Shown here piece by piece: positions 22,158 through 29,395 of a stretch of 45,239 nt of DNA. A model generated the notes under the pieces. It made no database searches. It was not told where the DNA came from and saw only the letters and a list, made by a program, of their open reading frames with translations. The DNA is taken from assembly GCA_930990065.1 (NCBI GenBank), contig CAKNOA010000016.1, forward strand, positions 1 through 45,239, given 5' to 3'. Each line of letters begins with the position of its first letter. The stretch's first letter is position 1. The DNA comes from an uncultured Clostridia bacterium (GTDB lineage Bacteria > Bacillota > Clostridia > Oscillospirales > Acutalibacteraceae). Made by a program: the position numbers and the translations under genes.

Positions 22158-22778
22158 ATGCGTATTTTACTGTTGGGCAACAGTTTTACATCCTCCCACC
22201 AGCTGCCCCAAAAGCTGGCGGCCTTGACCGGCGGCCAGGTGGTGGCCCACACCCGGGGCGGAGCGCGGCTTTCGGAGCAGCTAAACCCGAAAACGGCCCT
22301 GGGGGCCCGCACCCAGGCAGCGCTGCAGCACGAAAAGTGGGATTTCGTCGTGCTGCAAGAGATGAGCCACGCACCGCTGACTACCCCGGAACGGTTTTTC
22401 CAGAGCGTCCAGCAGCTGTGCGGGCAAATCCGGGCAAGCGGCGCGATCCCGGTGCTGTTTGCCACCTGGGCGTATCAGAAGAATAGCAAAAAACTGGCGG
22501 CCAAGGGCTGGGATTACGACGGGATGGCCCGGGCCCTGTCGGACGCCTATACCCGGGCGGCCCGGGAAAACGGCGCCGTATGCGCGAACGTCGGGCAGCA
22601 GTTTTATGCAAAGGCCGGTACCGTGGCCCTGTATGATCCCGACGGCGTCCACCCCAGCGAAGCGGGCGCTCTTGTAGCGGCCGAAACCCTGGCAGCCGCC
22701 ATGCAAACCGCCACAAAGGAAAAAGCCGGGGGCGCTACGAGGCAACCCGGCGGCCCGTCAGGAGGCGAAAAACCATGA
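22158..22778 (+). CDS. SGNH/GDSL-type hydrolase family protein
   Basis: A 206-residue protein with an SGNH-like arrangement: GNSF near the N-terminus (7-10) holds the nucleophile Ser, VVLQEMSHAP occupies the middle, and DGVHPSEAG near the end holds the Asp-His pair. Relatives are esterases or acyltransferases; no signal peptide is seen, so a cytoplasmic substrate is likely. The ATG at 22158 follows AAAGGGGG. It overlaps the flavodoxin gene by 4 bases, so the two are co-translated. Confidence 0.75.
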   Translation: MRILLLGNSFTSSHQLPQKLAALTGGQVVAHTRGGARLSEQLNPKTALGARTQAALQHEKWDFVVLQEMSHAPLTTPERFFQSVQQLCGQIRASGAIPVLFATWAYQKNSKKLAAKGWDYDGMARALSDAYTRAARENGAVCANVGQQFYAKAGTVALYDPDGVHPSEAGALVAAETLAAAMQTATKEKAGGATRQPGGPSGGEKP

Positions 22779-23242
22779 AAACCGCTCTTTGTTATGTATC
22801 CAGGCACCACGGGAACACCAAAAAAGTGGTGGACGCCATCAAACAGGTGGGCGATGTGGAACTCATCGACATCGCCAGCGGCCAAACGACCGACCTTGCC
22901 CCCTTTGATGCCGTGGGGCTGGCGTCGGGGATTTACTTTGGCACGTTCCATCCGAGCGTGCTCCGGTTTGCCCGGCAATTTTTGCCCGAGGGGAAACCGG
23001 TGTTCTTTGTCTGCACCTGCGGGGCACAACGCCCCGGGTACACCCGGAAAATCGCCGAGATGGCCCGGGCCAAGGGCTGCCCGGTGTGGGGCACGTTTAC
23101 CTGCCGCGGGTTTGATACCTATGGCCCGTTCCGGCTGATCGGCGGCATCGCCAAAGGCCACCCGAATAAAAAGGAACTGGAAAGCGCCCGCGCCTTTTAT
23201 CTTCACCTGCAGGAAAAAGGCGGGAAAGGAGAAACGGAATGA
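22775..23242 (+). CDS. Flavodoxin family protein
   Basis: A 155-residue flavodoxin-fold protein. The N-terminal SRHHGNTKKVVDAI segment is the phosphate-binding loop for FMN, and ASGIYFGTFH and VCTCGAQRPGYT fit the two flavin-contact loops. It is expected to carry electrons in the cytoplasm. It overlaps both neighbours by 4 bases. The partner is unknown. Confidence 0.85.
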   Translation: MKTALCYVSRHHGNTKKVVDAIKQVGDVELIDIASGQTTDLAPFDAVGLASGIYFGTFHPSVLRFARQFLPEGKPVFFVCTCGAQRPGYTRKIAEMARAKGCPVWGTFTCRGFDTYGPFRLIGGIAKGHPNKKELESARAFYLHLQEKGGKGETE

Positions 23243-23697
23243 AAATCGCGATTTTATCGGATACCCACGGCCTGCTGCGGCCGGAGGTGATGGACCGGCT
23301 GTCATCGGCCGGGGCCATTCTGCACGGCGGCGACATCAATAAGCCGGAGATTCTCGATAGGCTAAAAGCCATCGCGCCGCTTTATGTGGTGCGGGGCAAT
23401 AACGACAAGGAATGGGCCGAAAAAATCCCCCTTACGTTGACGGTCACCCTGGAGGGCGTGACCTTTTTCCTCGTGCACAGGAAAGTGGACGTGCCAAAAG
23501 ACCTAACGGGCATCGACGTGGTGGTATACGGCCATTCCCACAAGCTCGCGATGGAAGAAAAAGACGGGGTACTGTGGCTGAACCCCGGCTCCTGCGGCCC
23601 CCGGCGTTTTCATCAGCCCATCACCATGATGATGGCTGATGTAACAGCAGGAAAGATACACGTGCAGCCTATTACCATTCCCCATGAGGAGGCATAA
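23239..23697 (+). CDS. YfcE/MJ0936-type metallophosphoesterase
   Basis: A 152-residue phosphodiesterase. Metal ligands are visible: D8 and H10 in SDTHG, D32 in GGDI, N55 and D56 in the GNND loop, and GHSH further on. The usual histidine-glycine of the LxHG strand appears as VHRK, so that loop is altered while the His is kept. Relatives cleave small phosphodiesters in vitro; the physiological substrate is unknown. It overlaps the flavodoxin gene by 4 bases. Confidence 0.87.
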   Translation: MKIAILSDTHGLLRPEVMDRLSSAGAILHGGDINKPEILDRLKAIAPLYVVRGNNDKEWAEKIPLTLTVTLEGVTFFLVHRKVDVPKDLTGIDVVVYGHSHKLAMEEKDGVLWLNPGSCGPRRFHQPITMMMADVTAGKIHVQPITIPHEEA

Positions 23698-23700
23698 AAA

Positions 23701-24540
23701 ATGACAATTCCTTCTGCGCTGCAAACTATGCAGCGGCCGAGTCTGACACTGCACATAACCAAAAAGGAACCGTACCGGCGGGGCGGCACACGCTTTGGCG
23801 GCCAGCCGGACGTACCGCCCGGCTTTGTGTGGCCCGTGTTCACCGGGACAGACGACAGTGGGGAATCGGAAACCCGTCCCCTCTCTTTTTTGGCCCAATT
23901 TGACTGCGCGGGGCTGGCGCCGTACGATAGCGGTCACTTGTTGCCCGGCACGGGGCTTCTCTCTTTCTTTTACGAAACCGGCTTGCAGCCATGGGGCTTT
24001 GACCCTCATGATGCAGGCTGCGCCCGGGTTTTTTGGTTTCCCGATGCAGCGGTACTGGATAAGGCTCCTTTCCCGGCCGGTTTGCCGGAGGAGGCGCGGT
24101 TCCCCATGCGGAACATCCAGGTAACCCCGGCGCTCTCTTTTCCCGATTGGGATGATTTTCTCATCCAGTACCCGGATGTTTCCGATGATGAAGCCTTTTT
24201 CGCCGCCCGGCAGGTTTTGGGAACACCGGTACCCGACGATGGCTCCAAACTGCTGGGGTGGCCGGATTTACTGCAAAATAGCATGGCAGCTGAATGTGAA
24301 CTGGTCAGCCAGGGGGTTAACATGGGCGGAGATATAATGGATATTCCCCGGACGGTATATAAAAAAGCCGCGCAAACGGGTCTAGACCGCTGGCAGCTGC
24401 TTTTACAGTTAGAATCCAAAGAAGACATGAACCCAGAGCTGTCATTCGGTGACGGTGGGCGGCTGTACTTCTTTTTGCCCCGCGAAGACCTGGCAGCCCG
24501 GCGCTTTGACCGGGTGTGGACGGTGCTGCAGTGTGGATAA
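23701..24540 (+). CDS. DUF1963 (YwqG-like) family protein
   Basis: A 279-residue soluble protein of the YwqG/DUF1963 type. Marks are GGTRFGGQPDVPPGFVWP near residue 27, FLAQFDCAGLAP, GLLSFFYE, LLGWPDLLQ and a C-terminal LSFGDGGRLYFFLPREDLAARRF. Function unknown. It follows the phosphoesterase gene by 3 bp and ends the run of close-packed genes. Confidence 0.8.
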   Translation: MTIPSALQTMQRPSLTLHITKKEPYRRGGTRFGGQPDVPPGFVWPVFTGTDDSGESETRPLSFLAQFDCAGLAPYDSGHLLPGTGLLSFFYETGLQPWGFDPHDAGCARVFWFPDAAVLDKAPFPAGLPEEARFPMRNIQVTPALSFPDWDDFLIQYPDVSDDEAFFAARQVLGTPVPDDGSKLLGWPDLLQNSMAAECELVSQGVNMGGDIMDIPRTVYKKAAQTGLDRWQLLLQLESKEDMNPELSFGDGGRLYFFLPREDLAARRFDRVWTVLQCG

Positions 24541-24544
24541 CGAA

Positions 24545-24587
24545 AAAGCCCTTTCGCCCCCTACGGGGAGGAAGGGTTCTTTTTTTC
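24545..24587 (+). terminator. Terminator
   Basis: AAGCCCTT pairs with AAGGGTT with inner CCCC-GGGG pairing, followed by CTTTTTTT. Confidence 0.8.
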
Positions 24588-24595
24588 TGTTATAA

Positions 24596-24638
24596 CTTGA
24601 CAAAGTCAAGAAACAGCCTTATACTTGACCTTGTCAAG
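24596..24638 (+). promoter_or_regulatory. Promoter with two identical MarR operators
   Basis: Dyads CTTGAC-AAA-GTCAAG (24596-24610) and CTTGAC-CTT-GTCAAG (24624-24638), 28 bp centre to centre. The -35 TTGACA (24597-24602) lies in the first, and the -10 TATACT (24620-24625, spacing 17) touches the second. Binding to either would block the promoter. Confidence 0.85.
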
Positions 24639-24657
24639 AAAAAGGAGGAAACCTAGC

Positions 24658-25086
24658 ATGTTCCATACGTTGGCCTATTACAACACGGTACTGCACCGCG
24701 CCTTTACGGCGTACACCGCCGAGCGGCTGGGGCAAGTAGGGCTGCCGTTTGGGCTGCTGTTCCCCGTGATTTATGTGGGCAAGCACCCGGGCTGCACCCA
24801 AGCAGAGCTGACCAAAGCGCTGGGCCTTGACTGGGGGTATTCCCAGCGGTGTGTCGTGAAACTCACGGAAGAGAGCTTTTTGCGCCGGGAGAAACAGGGC
24901 CGGGCGTACCATTTATCCCTGCTGCCCCGGGGCGAAGAGGCGTTTGCATTGGGGCACCAGGTGTTTTTCGACTGGGACCGGCAGGCCCTGGCGGCGCTCA
25001 CCGGGGACGAACAAACCCAGCTTTTGCACTTGCTAACCAAAATAGCCGGGCACGGCCCGTCGAATGAAAGGAAGGAAAAATCATGA
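24658..25086 (+). CDS. MarR family regulator of the flavodoxin operon
   Basis: A 142-residue winged-helix protein. The DNA-binding region includes TQAELTKALGLDWGYSQRCV (about 44-63) and REKQGRAYHLSLLPRGEEA as wing. The ATG at 24658 has AAAGGAGG 9 bases upstream. Two perfect dyads on the promoter suggest autorepression. Its last codons overlap the flavodoxin gene by 4 bases. A MarR gene next to a BilS-like flavodoxin gene recalls the bilQ-bilR-bilS bilirubin reductase locus, but no bilR homologue is here. Confidence 0.88.
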   Translation: MFHTLAYYNTVLHRAFTAYTAERLGQVGLPFGLLFPVIYVGKHPGCTQAELTKALGLDWGYSQRCVVKLTEESFLRREKQGRAYHLSLLPRGEEAFALGHQVFFDWDRQALAALTGDEQTQLLHLLTKIAGHGPSNERKEKS

Positions 25087-25565
25087 GTTACGCGATTGTA
25101 TACAGCAGCCGCACCGGCAACACGGCCCGGCTGGCCAAAGCCCTACAGGAATTTTTGCCCGAACAGGACTGTGTGTATGTGGGGGCGCCGGACCCGCAGG
25201 CGCTTTCGGCCGACACGCTGTATGTGGGGTTTTGGACCGATAAAGGCACCTGTGACGCCGAAACCGCCGGGTTTTTGCCGAACCTTAACGGGCAATCGGT
25301 GTTCCTGTTCGGTACCGCCGGGTTTGGCGGCGATGCTACGTACTTTGCCCGGATTCTCGATCGGGTGAAAGCCCTGTTGCCCGCCGGGGTCACCGTACGC
25401 GGCACGTTTATGTGCCAGGGCAAAATGCCCCCAGCGGTGCGCGCCCGCTATGAAACCATGGCCGGTAGCCCCCAGCGCACGGCCATGCTGGAAAATTTCG
25501 ACCGGGCGCTGTCTCACCCGGATAAAGAGGACGAAAAGCACCTGCTTGCCGCCGTTACGGCCTAA
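25083..25565 (+). CDS. BilS-like flavodoxin family protein
   Basis: A 160-residue flavodoxin. The FMN phosphate loop is SSRTGNTARLA (8-18), FWTDKGTCDAETAGFL and FGTAGFGGDATYF follow at the other flavin loops, and the end GTFMCQGKMPP and NFDRALSHPDKED is characteristic of the group named BilS. In bilirubin-reducing bacteria BilS accompanies the reductase BilR; here it stands with only a MarR gene, so another redox partner must be assumed. Translation is coupled to the regulator by a 4-base overlap. Confidence 0.78.
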   Translation: MSYAIVYSSRTGNTARLAKALQEFLPEQDCVYVGAPDPQALSADTLYVGFWTDKGTCDAETAGFLPNLNGQSVFLFGTAGFGGDATYFARILDRVKALLPAGVTVRGTFMCQGKMPPAVRARYETMAGSPQRTAMLENFDRALSHPDKEDEKHLLAAVTA

Positions 25566-25572
25566 CAGAAAG

Positions 25573-25609
25573 ACGCCCAGCCGCTCCCCTTAGCGGCCGG
25601 GCGTTTTTC
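25573..25609 (+). terminator. Terminator
   Basis: ACGCCC and GCCGCT pair with AGCGGC and GGGCGT, followed by T5. Confidence 0.85.
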
Positions 25610-25670
25610 TGTTTTTTCTGTATAGCGGGCCCCTATTTTTTCCATACTGTAAGGGAAGAAGGTGAAAAAC

Positions 25671-26312
25671 ATGCGCATCCCCTCCCACATTGGCATTATT
25701 CCCGATGGCAACCGCCGCTGGGCCAAGGCCCACGGGCTGCCCAAACACGAAGGCTACCGGCACGGGCTGACCCCGGGGCTTACCCTGCTGCGTTTGGCCT
25801 GTCAGGCCGGGGTCCAGGAACTGACGTACTACGGGTTTACCACCGGCAACTGCGGGCGGCCCCCGGAACAGGTGGCGGCGTTTTCGAACGCGTGCAGCGA
25901 AGCGGTGAAACTGCTATCCGCTGAGCCCATCTCCCTTTTGGTGGTGGGGGATACCGGCTCCCCTGTGTTCCCCGATGCGCTGCGCCCCTTTACCACCCGC
26001 ACCGCCATCAACGGCGGGGGCATGCGGGTGAATTTCCTGGTGAATTACGGCTGGGAATGGGATTTGGGGCACCTGCAGGCCCCCGGATGCAGCCGCCGCC
26101 AGATTGTCAACGGGCTGCGCTCCCGGGATGTGAGCCGGGTGGATTTACTCATCCGGTGGGGCGGTATGCGGCGGCTGTCGGGCTTTTTGCCCGTGCAGGC
26201 GGTGTACGCCGATTTCTTTGTGGTGGACCGGCTGTGGCCCGACTTCCGGCCCGGGGATTTTGCCGAGGCCCTTTCTTGGTACCAAAAGCAGGATATCACC
26301 CGGGGCGGATAA
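25671..26312 (+). CDS. Divergent cis-prenyltransferase (UppS-like) protein
   Basis: A 213-residue member of the undecaprenyl diphosphate synthase family, about 30 residues shorter than usual. The N-terminal HIGIIPDGNRRWAKAHG (6-22) keeps the catalytic Asp12. The C-terminal signature is altered: canonical RTGGExRxSNFLLWQxxYxE appears as RWGGMRRLSGFLPVQAVYAD (162-181), with Thr to Trp, Glu to Met, Asn to Gly and the metal-binding Glu to Asp. FTTGNCGRP (56-64) replaces FSTENWxRP. It is probably a paralogue of the housekeeping enzyme with changed or reduced activity. The ATG at 25671 is preferred to GTG 25662, with AAGGTG 6 bases upstream. Confidence 0.75.
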   Translation: MRIPSHIGIIPDGNRRWAKAHGLPKHEGYRHGLTPGLTLLRLACQAGVQELTYYGFTTGNCGRPPEQVAAFSNACSEAVKLLSAEPISLLVVGDTGSPVFPDALRPFTTRTAINGGGMRVNFLVNYGWEWDLGHLQAPGCSRRQIVNGLRSRDVSRVDLLIRWGGMRRLSGFLPVQAVYADFFVVDRLWPDFRPGDFAEALSWYQKQDITRGG

Positions 26313-26320
26313 GGCGGGGG

Positions 26321-26533
26321 TTATGCCCTGCGGGAAGGGCCCTCCTCTTCCCCGTCCCCGGGGCCTTTTGGCGGCGGCTGCCAGGAAGGCGGCAGCGGGT
26401 GCCACGGCGCCGGCGGGCGGCGGAAAAAACGGCGTTTGATTTTTTGCAGCCCGCTTTCGATCAGCGAAAACCACAGCCGCCCGAACAAAAATATCAGGCA
26501 CAGAACCCCAAACCCAGCGAATACTCCTTCCAT
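26321..26533 (-). CDS. Small hypothetical membrane protein
   Basis: A 70-residue protein with one N-terminal hydrophobic helix (about 3-22), a basic stretch KIKRRFFRR and a proline-rich tail ending in acidic residues. No family was recognised. It starts 4 bp after the stop of the gene at 26538-27023 and has no ribosome binding site of its own, so expression would depend on translational coupling. The high-GC tail is of low complexity, which lowers confidence. Confidence 0.45.
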   Translation of the reverse strand: MEGVFAGFGVLCLIFLFGRLWFSLIESGLQKIKRRFFRRPPAPWHPLPPSWQPPPKGPGDGEEEGPSRRA

Positions 26534-26537
26534 ACGC

Positions 26538-27023
26538 TTACTTTTTGGCGTACCGGTTCATAAAGAAATCGGTAAACGCCGCCAGTTCCTGTTCCTGGGA
26601 TACATAGACATACAACGTCTCGTCCGCCAGCCAGTCGTAGGCGTGAATGCCGATGTAGCTTTTCTTGTCTGGGTAAATCAGAAACGCATCGGTGGGGTAT
26701 TTGTTGCGGTATGCCTGGCGGATCCCGGCGCGGGGGTACACGGTGGGGTCGCCGCAGCCGGACAGGTCGGGCATGGTGGGCACCGCAATGATGGTTTCGT
26801 CCGCTTCGTTCCACCCCACAATCAAATTGCCGATTTTGGTTTTGCTGCCGTGGACAAACCCATAATTAAACCGGCTGACGTCTTCGGTGTAGCCAAACAG
26901 CAGGCGGTACTTGCCGCCGTCTTTGACCACCCCGTTAAACAGGGCGCGCATTTTCCGTTTGTTGTCGCTGCTCTTGGCTTCATCGACTTCGGGGCCCTTA
27001 AACAATTTGCTGAAAAATCCCAT
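26538..27023 (-). CDS. Hypothetical protein
   Basis: A 161-residue soluble protein, starting MGFFSKLFKGPEVDE. The body contains FGYTEDVSRFNYGFVHG and YPDKKSYIGIHAYDWLADE and is rich in aromatic residues, as in small alpha/beta proteins. It has no signal peptide or membrane helix, and no family was recognised. AAAGGAG lies 10 bases before the ATG. A site matching the one upstream of the neighbouring tetR gene sits about 75 bp before this start, so that regulator probably controls this gene. Confidence 0.7.
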   Translation of the reverse strand: MGFFSKLFKGPEVDEAKSSDNKRKMRALFNGVVKDGGKYRLLFGYTEDVSRFNYGFVHGSKTKIGNLIVGWNEADETIIAVPTMPDLSGCGDPTVYPRAGIRQAYRNKYPTDAFLIYPDKKSYIGIHAYDWLADETLYVYVSQEQELAAFTDFFMNRYAKK

Positions 27024-27098
27024 GGTGTGTTGTCTCCTTTCAGGGCTGGCACTTTTCCTCTATGGCGGGAACTTCCGCTATGGCGGATCGGCTGCCAA

Positions 27099-27130
27099 AA
27101 TAAAGATAATTTTCTTATTTTGTCTTTATT
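27099..27130. promoter_or_regulatory. Operator copy B for the TetR regulator
   Basis: AATAAAGATA-N12-TGTCTTTATT. Both 10-bp arms are identical to those of the site at 27809-27840, with the same spacing and orientation. It lies between the tetR terminator and the gene at 26538-27023. Confidence 0.75.
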
Positions 27131-27137
27131 TTGTGGA

Positions 27138-27168
27138 AAAAGGAGCCCGCCCCCAAAAGGGCGGGTAC
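27138..27168 (-). terminator. Terminator of the tetR gene
   Basis: Minus strand stem ACCCGCCC with GGGCGGGC and a short loop, followed by TCCTTTTT. Confidence 0.75.
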
Positions 27169-27172
27169 AGGG

Positions 27173-27784
27173 TTACGCCCCCCGCATACGCGCTAGCGCC
27201 GCAATGATCGCGTCGATTTGGAAATCGACCGTAGCGTCGGCGGCTTCGGGTACCAACAGCGGCAGGGTGTCGGGAATCGCCCGGCGCAAGATCACCACCG
27301 TCAGGCACAGATTGATCATCAGCGCCACCCGGCCGTCATCCGGCTCCACCCCAAAGCAGCGCAGCAACTCCCAGAAAAGGGCCGCCTGCTTTTGGCGGAA
27401 CTGCCGGTAGCTGTCCGGCGACAGACGGGCAAACAGCTGCTGCTGTTCCTGCAGTGTCATCACCGCCACCCCGCTCTTTTCCCCATAGCAGCAGGCTTCC
27501 AAAAACGCCCGCACCCCTTCCTGCCAGGAGTGCTTGGGGTCGTCCATGAGCCGCCGGGCCAAGGCGAGCAGCTTTGGCTGCTGGGCATACAGGGTTTCGA
27601 TAATCAGGTCCTCTTTGGTGGGGAAAAACGAATAGAAAAACGTGCGGGAAATCCCCACCGCGTGGTACACCTGTTCCACTTTGGTGTGCCGGATCCCCTG
27701 GCGCGCCATGAGCGACAGGGCCGTGGTGATGAGTTGTGCGCGGATATGGGCTTTTTCCTCCTCGGAATAGGCAACTTTTGGCAA
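27173..27784 (-). CDS. TetR/AcrR family regulator
   Basis: A 203-residue TetR-type repressor. The DNA-binding part (about 12-57) reads AQLITTALSLMARQGIRHTK, VEQVYHAVGISRTFFYSFF. The TTG at 27784 is chosen as start because AAAGGAGG lies 6 bases upstream; a longer GTG reading would overlap that site. Two copies of one operator-like sequence flank the gene. It probably represses itself and the hypothetical gene downstream. The inducer is unknown. Confidence 0.85.
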   Translation of the reverse strand: MPKVAYSEEEKAHIRAQLITTALSLMARQGIRHTKVEQVYHAVGISRTFFYSFFPTKEDLIIETLYAQQPKLLALARRLMDDPKHSWQEGVRAFLEACCYGEKSGVAVMTLQEQQQLFARLSPDSYRQFRQKQAALFWELLRCFGVEPDDGRVALMINLCLTVVILRRAIPDTLPLLVPEAADATVDFQIDAIIAALARMRGA

Positions 27785-27808
27785 CGGGTGCCTCCTTTCT
27801 GCCACAAG

Positions 27809-27840
27809 AATAAAGATAAATAAAAAAATTTGTCTTTATT
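27809..27840. promoter_or_regulatory. Operator copy A for the TetR regulator
   Basis: AATAAAGATA-N12-TGTCTTTATT, 24 bp before the tetR start. It is an imperfect dyad (one mismatch in 10) and overlaps the AT-rich promoter. Confidence 0.75.
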
Positions 27841-27875
27841 TTATCACAACCCCTTTGGGCTGGCAAGCCGCTTTT

Positions 27876-28469
27876 TTACACAAAAAGATAGCTGCTATTT
27901 TTATCCCGGCGGTCATAGATCCCCTGTAAAAACGACAGCACCCGGTCTTTGCCCACCATCAGGGGCGTGCGGTGGGACAGGCAGCAGGTGGTGGCGGATA
28001 CACGCCGCAACACCTGCAACAGGGCCCCCAGCTGCCCGGTGTTATACGCGGCGCGGCCCCCCTTTTGCCCGGCATAGGCCCCGTCGCCCAGCAGCAACAA
28101 GTCCTTATATTGCAGCGCCACGCAGCCTTTGGCGTGGCTCGACGGCAGGGGGAAAAGCTGGATGTCCCCAAACGACAGCGGGGCGGTGACCGGCGTGGCC
28201 CTCTTTAGCTTTTTGCAGGTAAAGGCCCCGGCATACACTTCGCTTGCCTCAACCAGCGGCAGGGCCCCCATATGGTCGGCGTGAAAATGGGACAGCACCA
28301 CCCGTTTTTCCCCCGGTATCTCGTTTAGCGCCCGGGCCCGCCGGGGATCATTCCCCACGTCGAATACCCACACCGTTTCCCCCTGGCGGATGAAAAACGT
28401 ATCCGCCGACAGCGGCGACGAAAGGGCGGGCCACACGGTCACCCCTGGATACAAAGCGATTTCTTCCAC
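27876..28469 (-). CDS. MBL-fold metallo-hydrolase
   Basis: A 197-residue metallo-beta-lactamase-fold protein. The metal-binding HxHxDH motif is HFHADH (61-66), and later ligands are a His in LPSSHAKGC, the Asp in LLLGDGA and a His in CCLSHRTP. The size suggests a small hydrolase of the glyoxalase II-like or ribonuclease-like type, but the substrate cannot be read. The start is GTG at 28469 with GGGAGG upstream. It is a single gene, divergent from a TetR gene. Confidence 0.85.
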   Translation of the reverse strand: MEEIALYPGVTVWPALSSPLSADTFFIRQGETVWVFDVGNDPRRARALNEIPGEKRVVLSHFHADHMGALPLVEASEVYAGAFTCKKLKRATPVTAPLSFGDIQLFPLPSSHAKGCVALQYKDLLLLGDGAYAGQKGGRAAYNTGQLGALLQVLRRVSATTCCLSHRTPLMVGKDRVLSFLQGIYDRRDKNSSYLFV

Positions 28470-28526
28470 ACCGGTTCCTCCCTTTTCTCTCGTTTTCTTT
28501 TATGGTACCACAAAACCATCCGGAGC

Positions 28527-28571
28527 AAAACCCCCGGCGCGGTTGCCGTCCCGGGGGTTTTGTGCTATGAT
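28527..28571 (+). promoter_or_regulatory. Promoter overlapping a hairpin upstream of a TetR gene
   Basis: -35 TTGCCG (28543-28548) and an extended -10 TGCTATGAT (28563-28571), spacing 17 bp. A strong hairpin, AAAACCCCCGG pairing with CCGGGGGTTTT, spans 28527-28563. As a T-tailed stem it could also stop transcripts crossing the divergent region on either strand. Confidence 0.5.
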
Positions 28572-28608
28572 AAGAATCCATCATACGGAAAAAGGAGTGA
28601 CAATCCCC

Positions 28609-29172
28609 GTGGCCAGTTTTACCCGCAAGGCGATCCGAGAGGCCTTTTTGCAATTGCTGGATGAACGCATGCTCAGCGAAATTACGGTGAAAGACATTGT
28701 GGAGCGGTGCGGCATCAACCGCAATTCGTTTTATTACCACTACCGGGATCTGCCCGCGCTGATTGAGGAGATCGTGCAGGAAGAAGCCGACGCCGTGATC
28801 GCCGGCCACGCATCGCTGCACGACATGGTGGATTGTTTTGACGCGGTGGTGTCGTTCGTCACCCACCGCAAACGGGCGATTTTGCACATTTTCCGGTCGG
28901 TGAACCGGGATGTGTTCGAACGGTACCTGATGAAGACGTGCCGCTATTTTGTGGACACCTACCTCACCGCCGCCCTCCTGGGGGACCCGGTGGACCCCAA
29001 GGACCGGGAAGCCGCCGTCCATTTTTACGCCTGCACGTGTTTTGGGCTGGTGATTGACTGGTTAAGCCAGGGCATGCCGGAGCAGACGGTGCCCGCCTGC
29101 CGCCGGATTTTTGCGTTTAAAGCCGGGCAGGCCGAAGAATTGGCCCGGCAGCTGCATAAGCTGCACACCTGA
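28609..29172 (+). CDS. TetR family regulator of the efflux operon
   Basis: A 187-residue TetR-type protein. The DNA-binding part (about 1-48) reads FTRKAIREAFLQLLDERMLS, EITVKDIVERCGINRNSFYYHY. The short, unusual N-terminus and the HMVDCFDAVVSFVTHRKRAI region recall the DhaS/TetR_C_7 group. The start is GTG at 28609, with AAAGGAG 11 bases upstream. It is followed by a terminator and then by the MMPL efflux operon, whose promoter carries two matching dyads likely to be its operators. Confidence 0.85.
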   Translation: MASFTRKAIREAFLQLLDERMLSEITVKDIVERCGINRNSFYYHYRDLPALIEEIVQEEADAVIAGHASLHDMVDCFDAVVSFVTHRKRAILHIFRSVNRDVFERYLMKTCRYFVDTYLTAALLGDPVDPKDREAAVHFYACTCFGLVIDWLSQGMPEQTVPACRRIFAFKAGQAEELARQLHKLHT

Positions 29173-29205
29173 TCCCCCCTTTTTGCCATAGCGGAACCTT
29201 TCCTT

Positions 29206-29237
29206 CCGCCCTCCCGATGCTGGAGGGCGGTTTTTTT
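29206..29237 (+). terminator. Terminator of the TetR gene
   Basis: Nine-bp stem CCGCCCTCC with GGAGGGCGG and 7-base loop, followed by T7. Confidence 0.9.
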
Positions 29238-29246
29238 CGCCTTTTT

Positions 29247-29357
29247 TGGGCATGGACGGGGGTGTGCCCAAATTTTAGGCACTATGCGCCCGGTGTCTGG
29301 TTTTTGGGCAGTGACGGGCATGTGCCCGTTTTCCTTTGAGGCCGGGGCGCTTATACT
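29247..29357 (+). promoter_or_regulatory. Efflux operon control region with two matching dyads
   Basis: TGGGCA-N12-TGCCCA (29247-29270) and TGGGCA-N12-TGCCCG (29305-29328) share the same spacing and most internal bases, 58 bp apart. The -10 TATACT (29352-29357) follows, with a weak -35 TTTTCC at 29329-29334 just after the second dyad. Confidence 0.7.
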
Positions 29358-29395
29358 AAGAACACGCCGAAAAACTTCGTGAGGAGGGATGCTCC

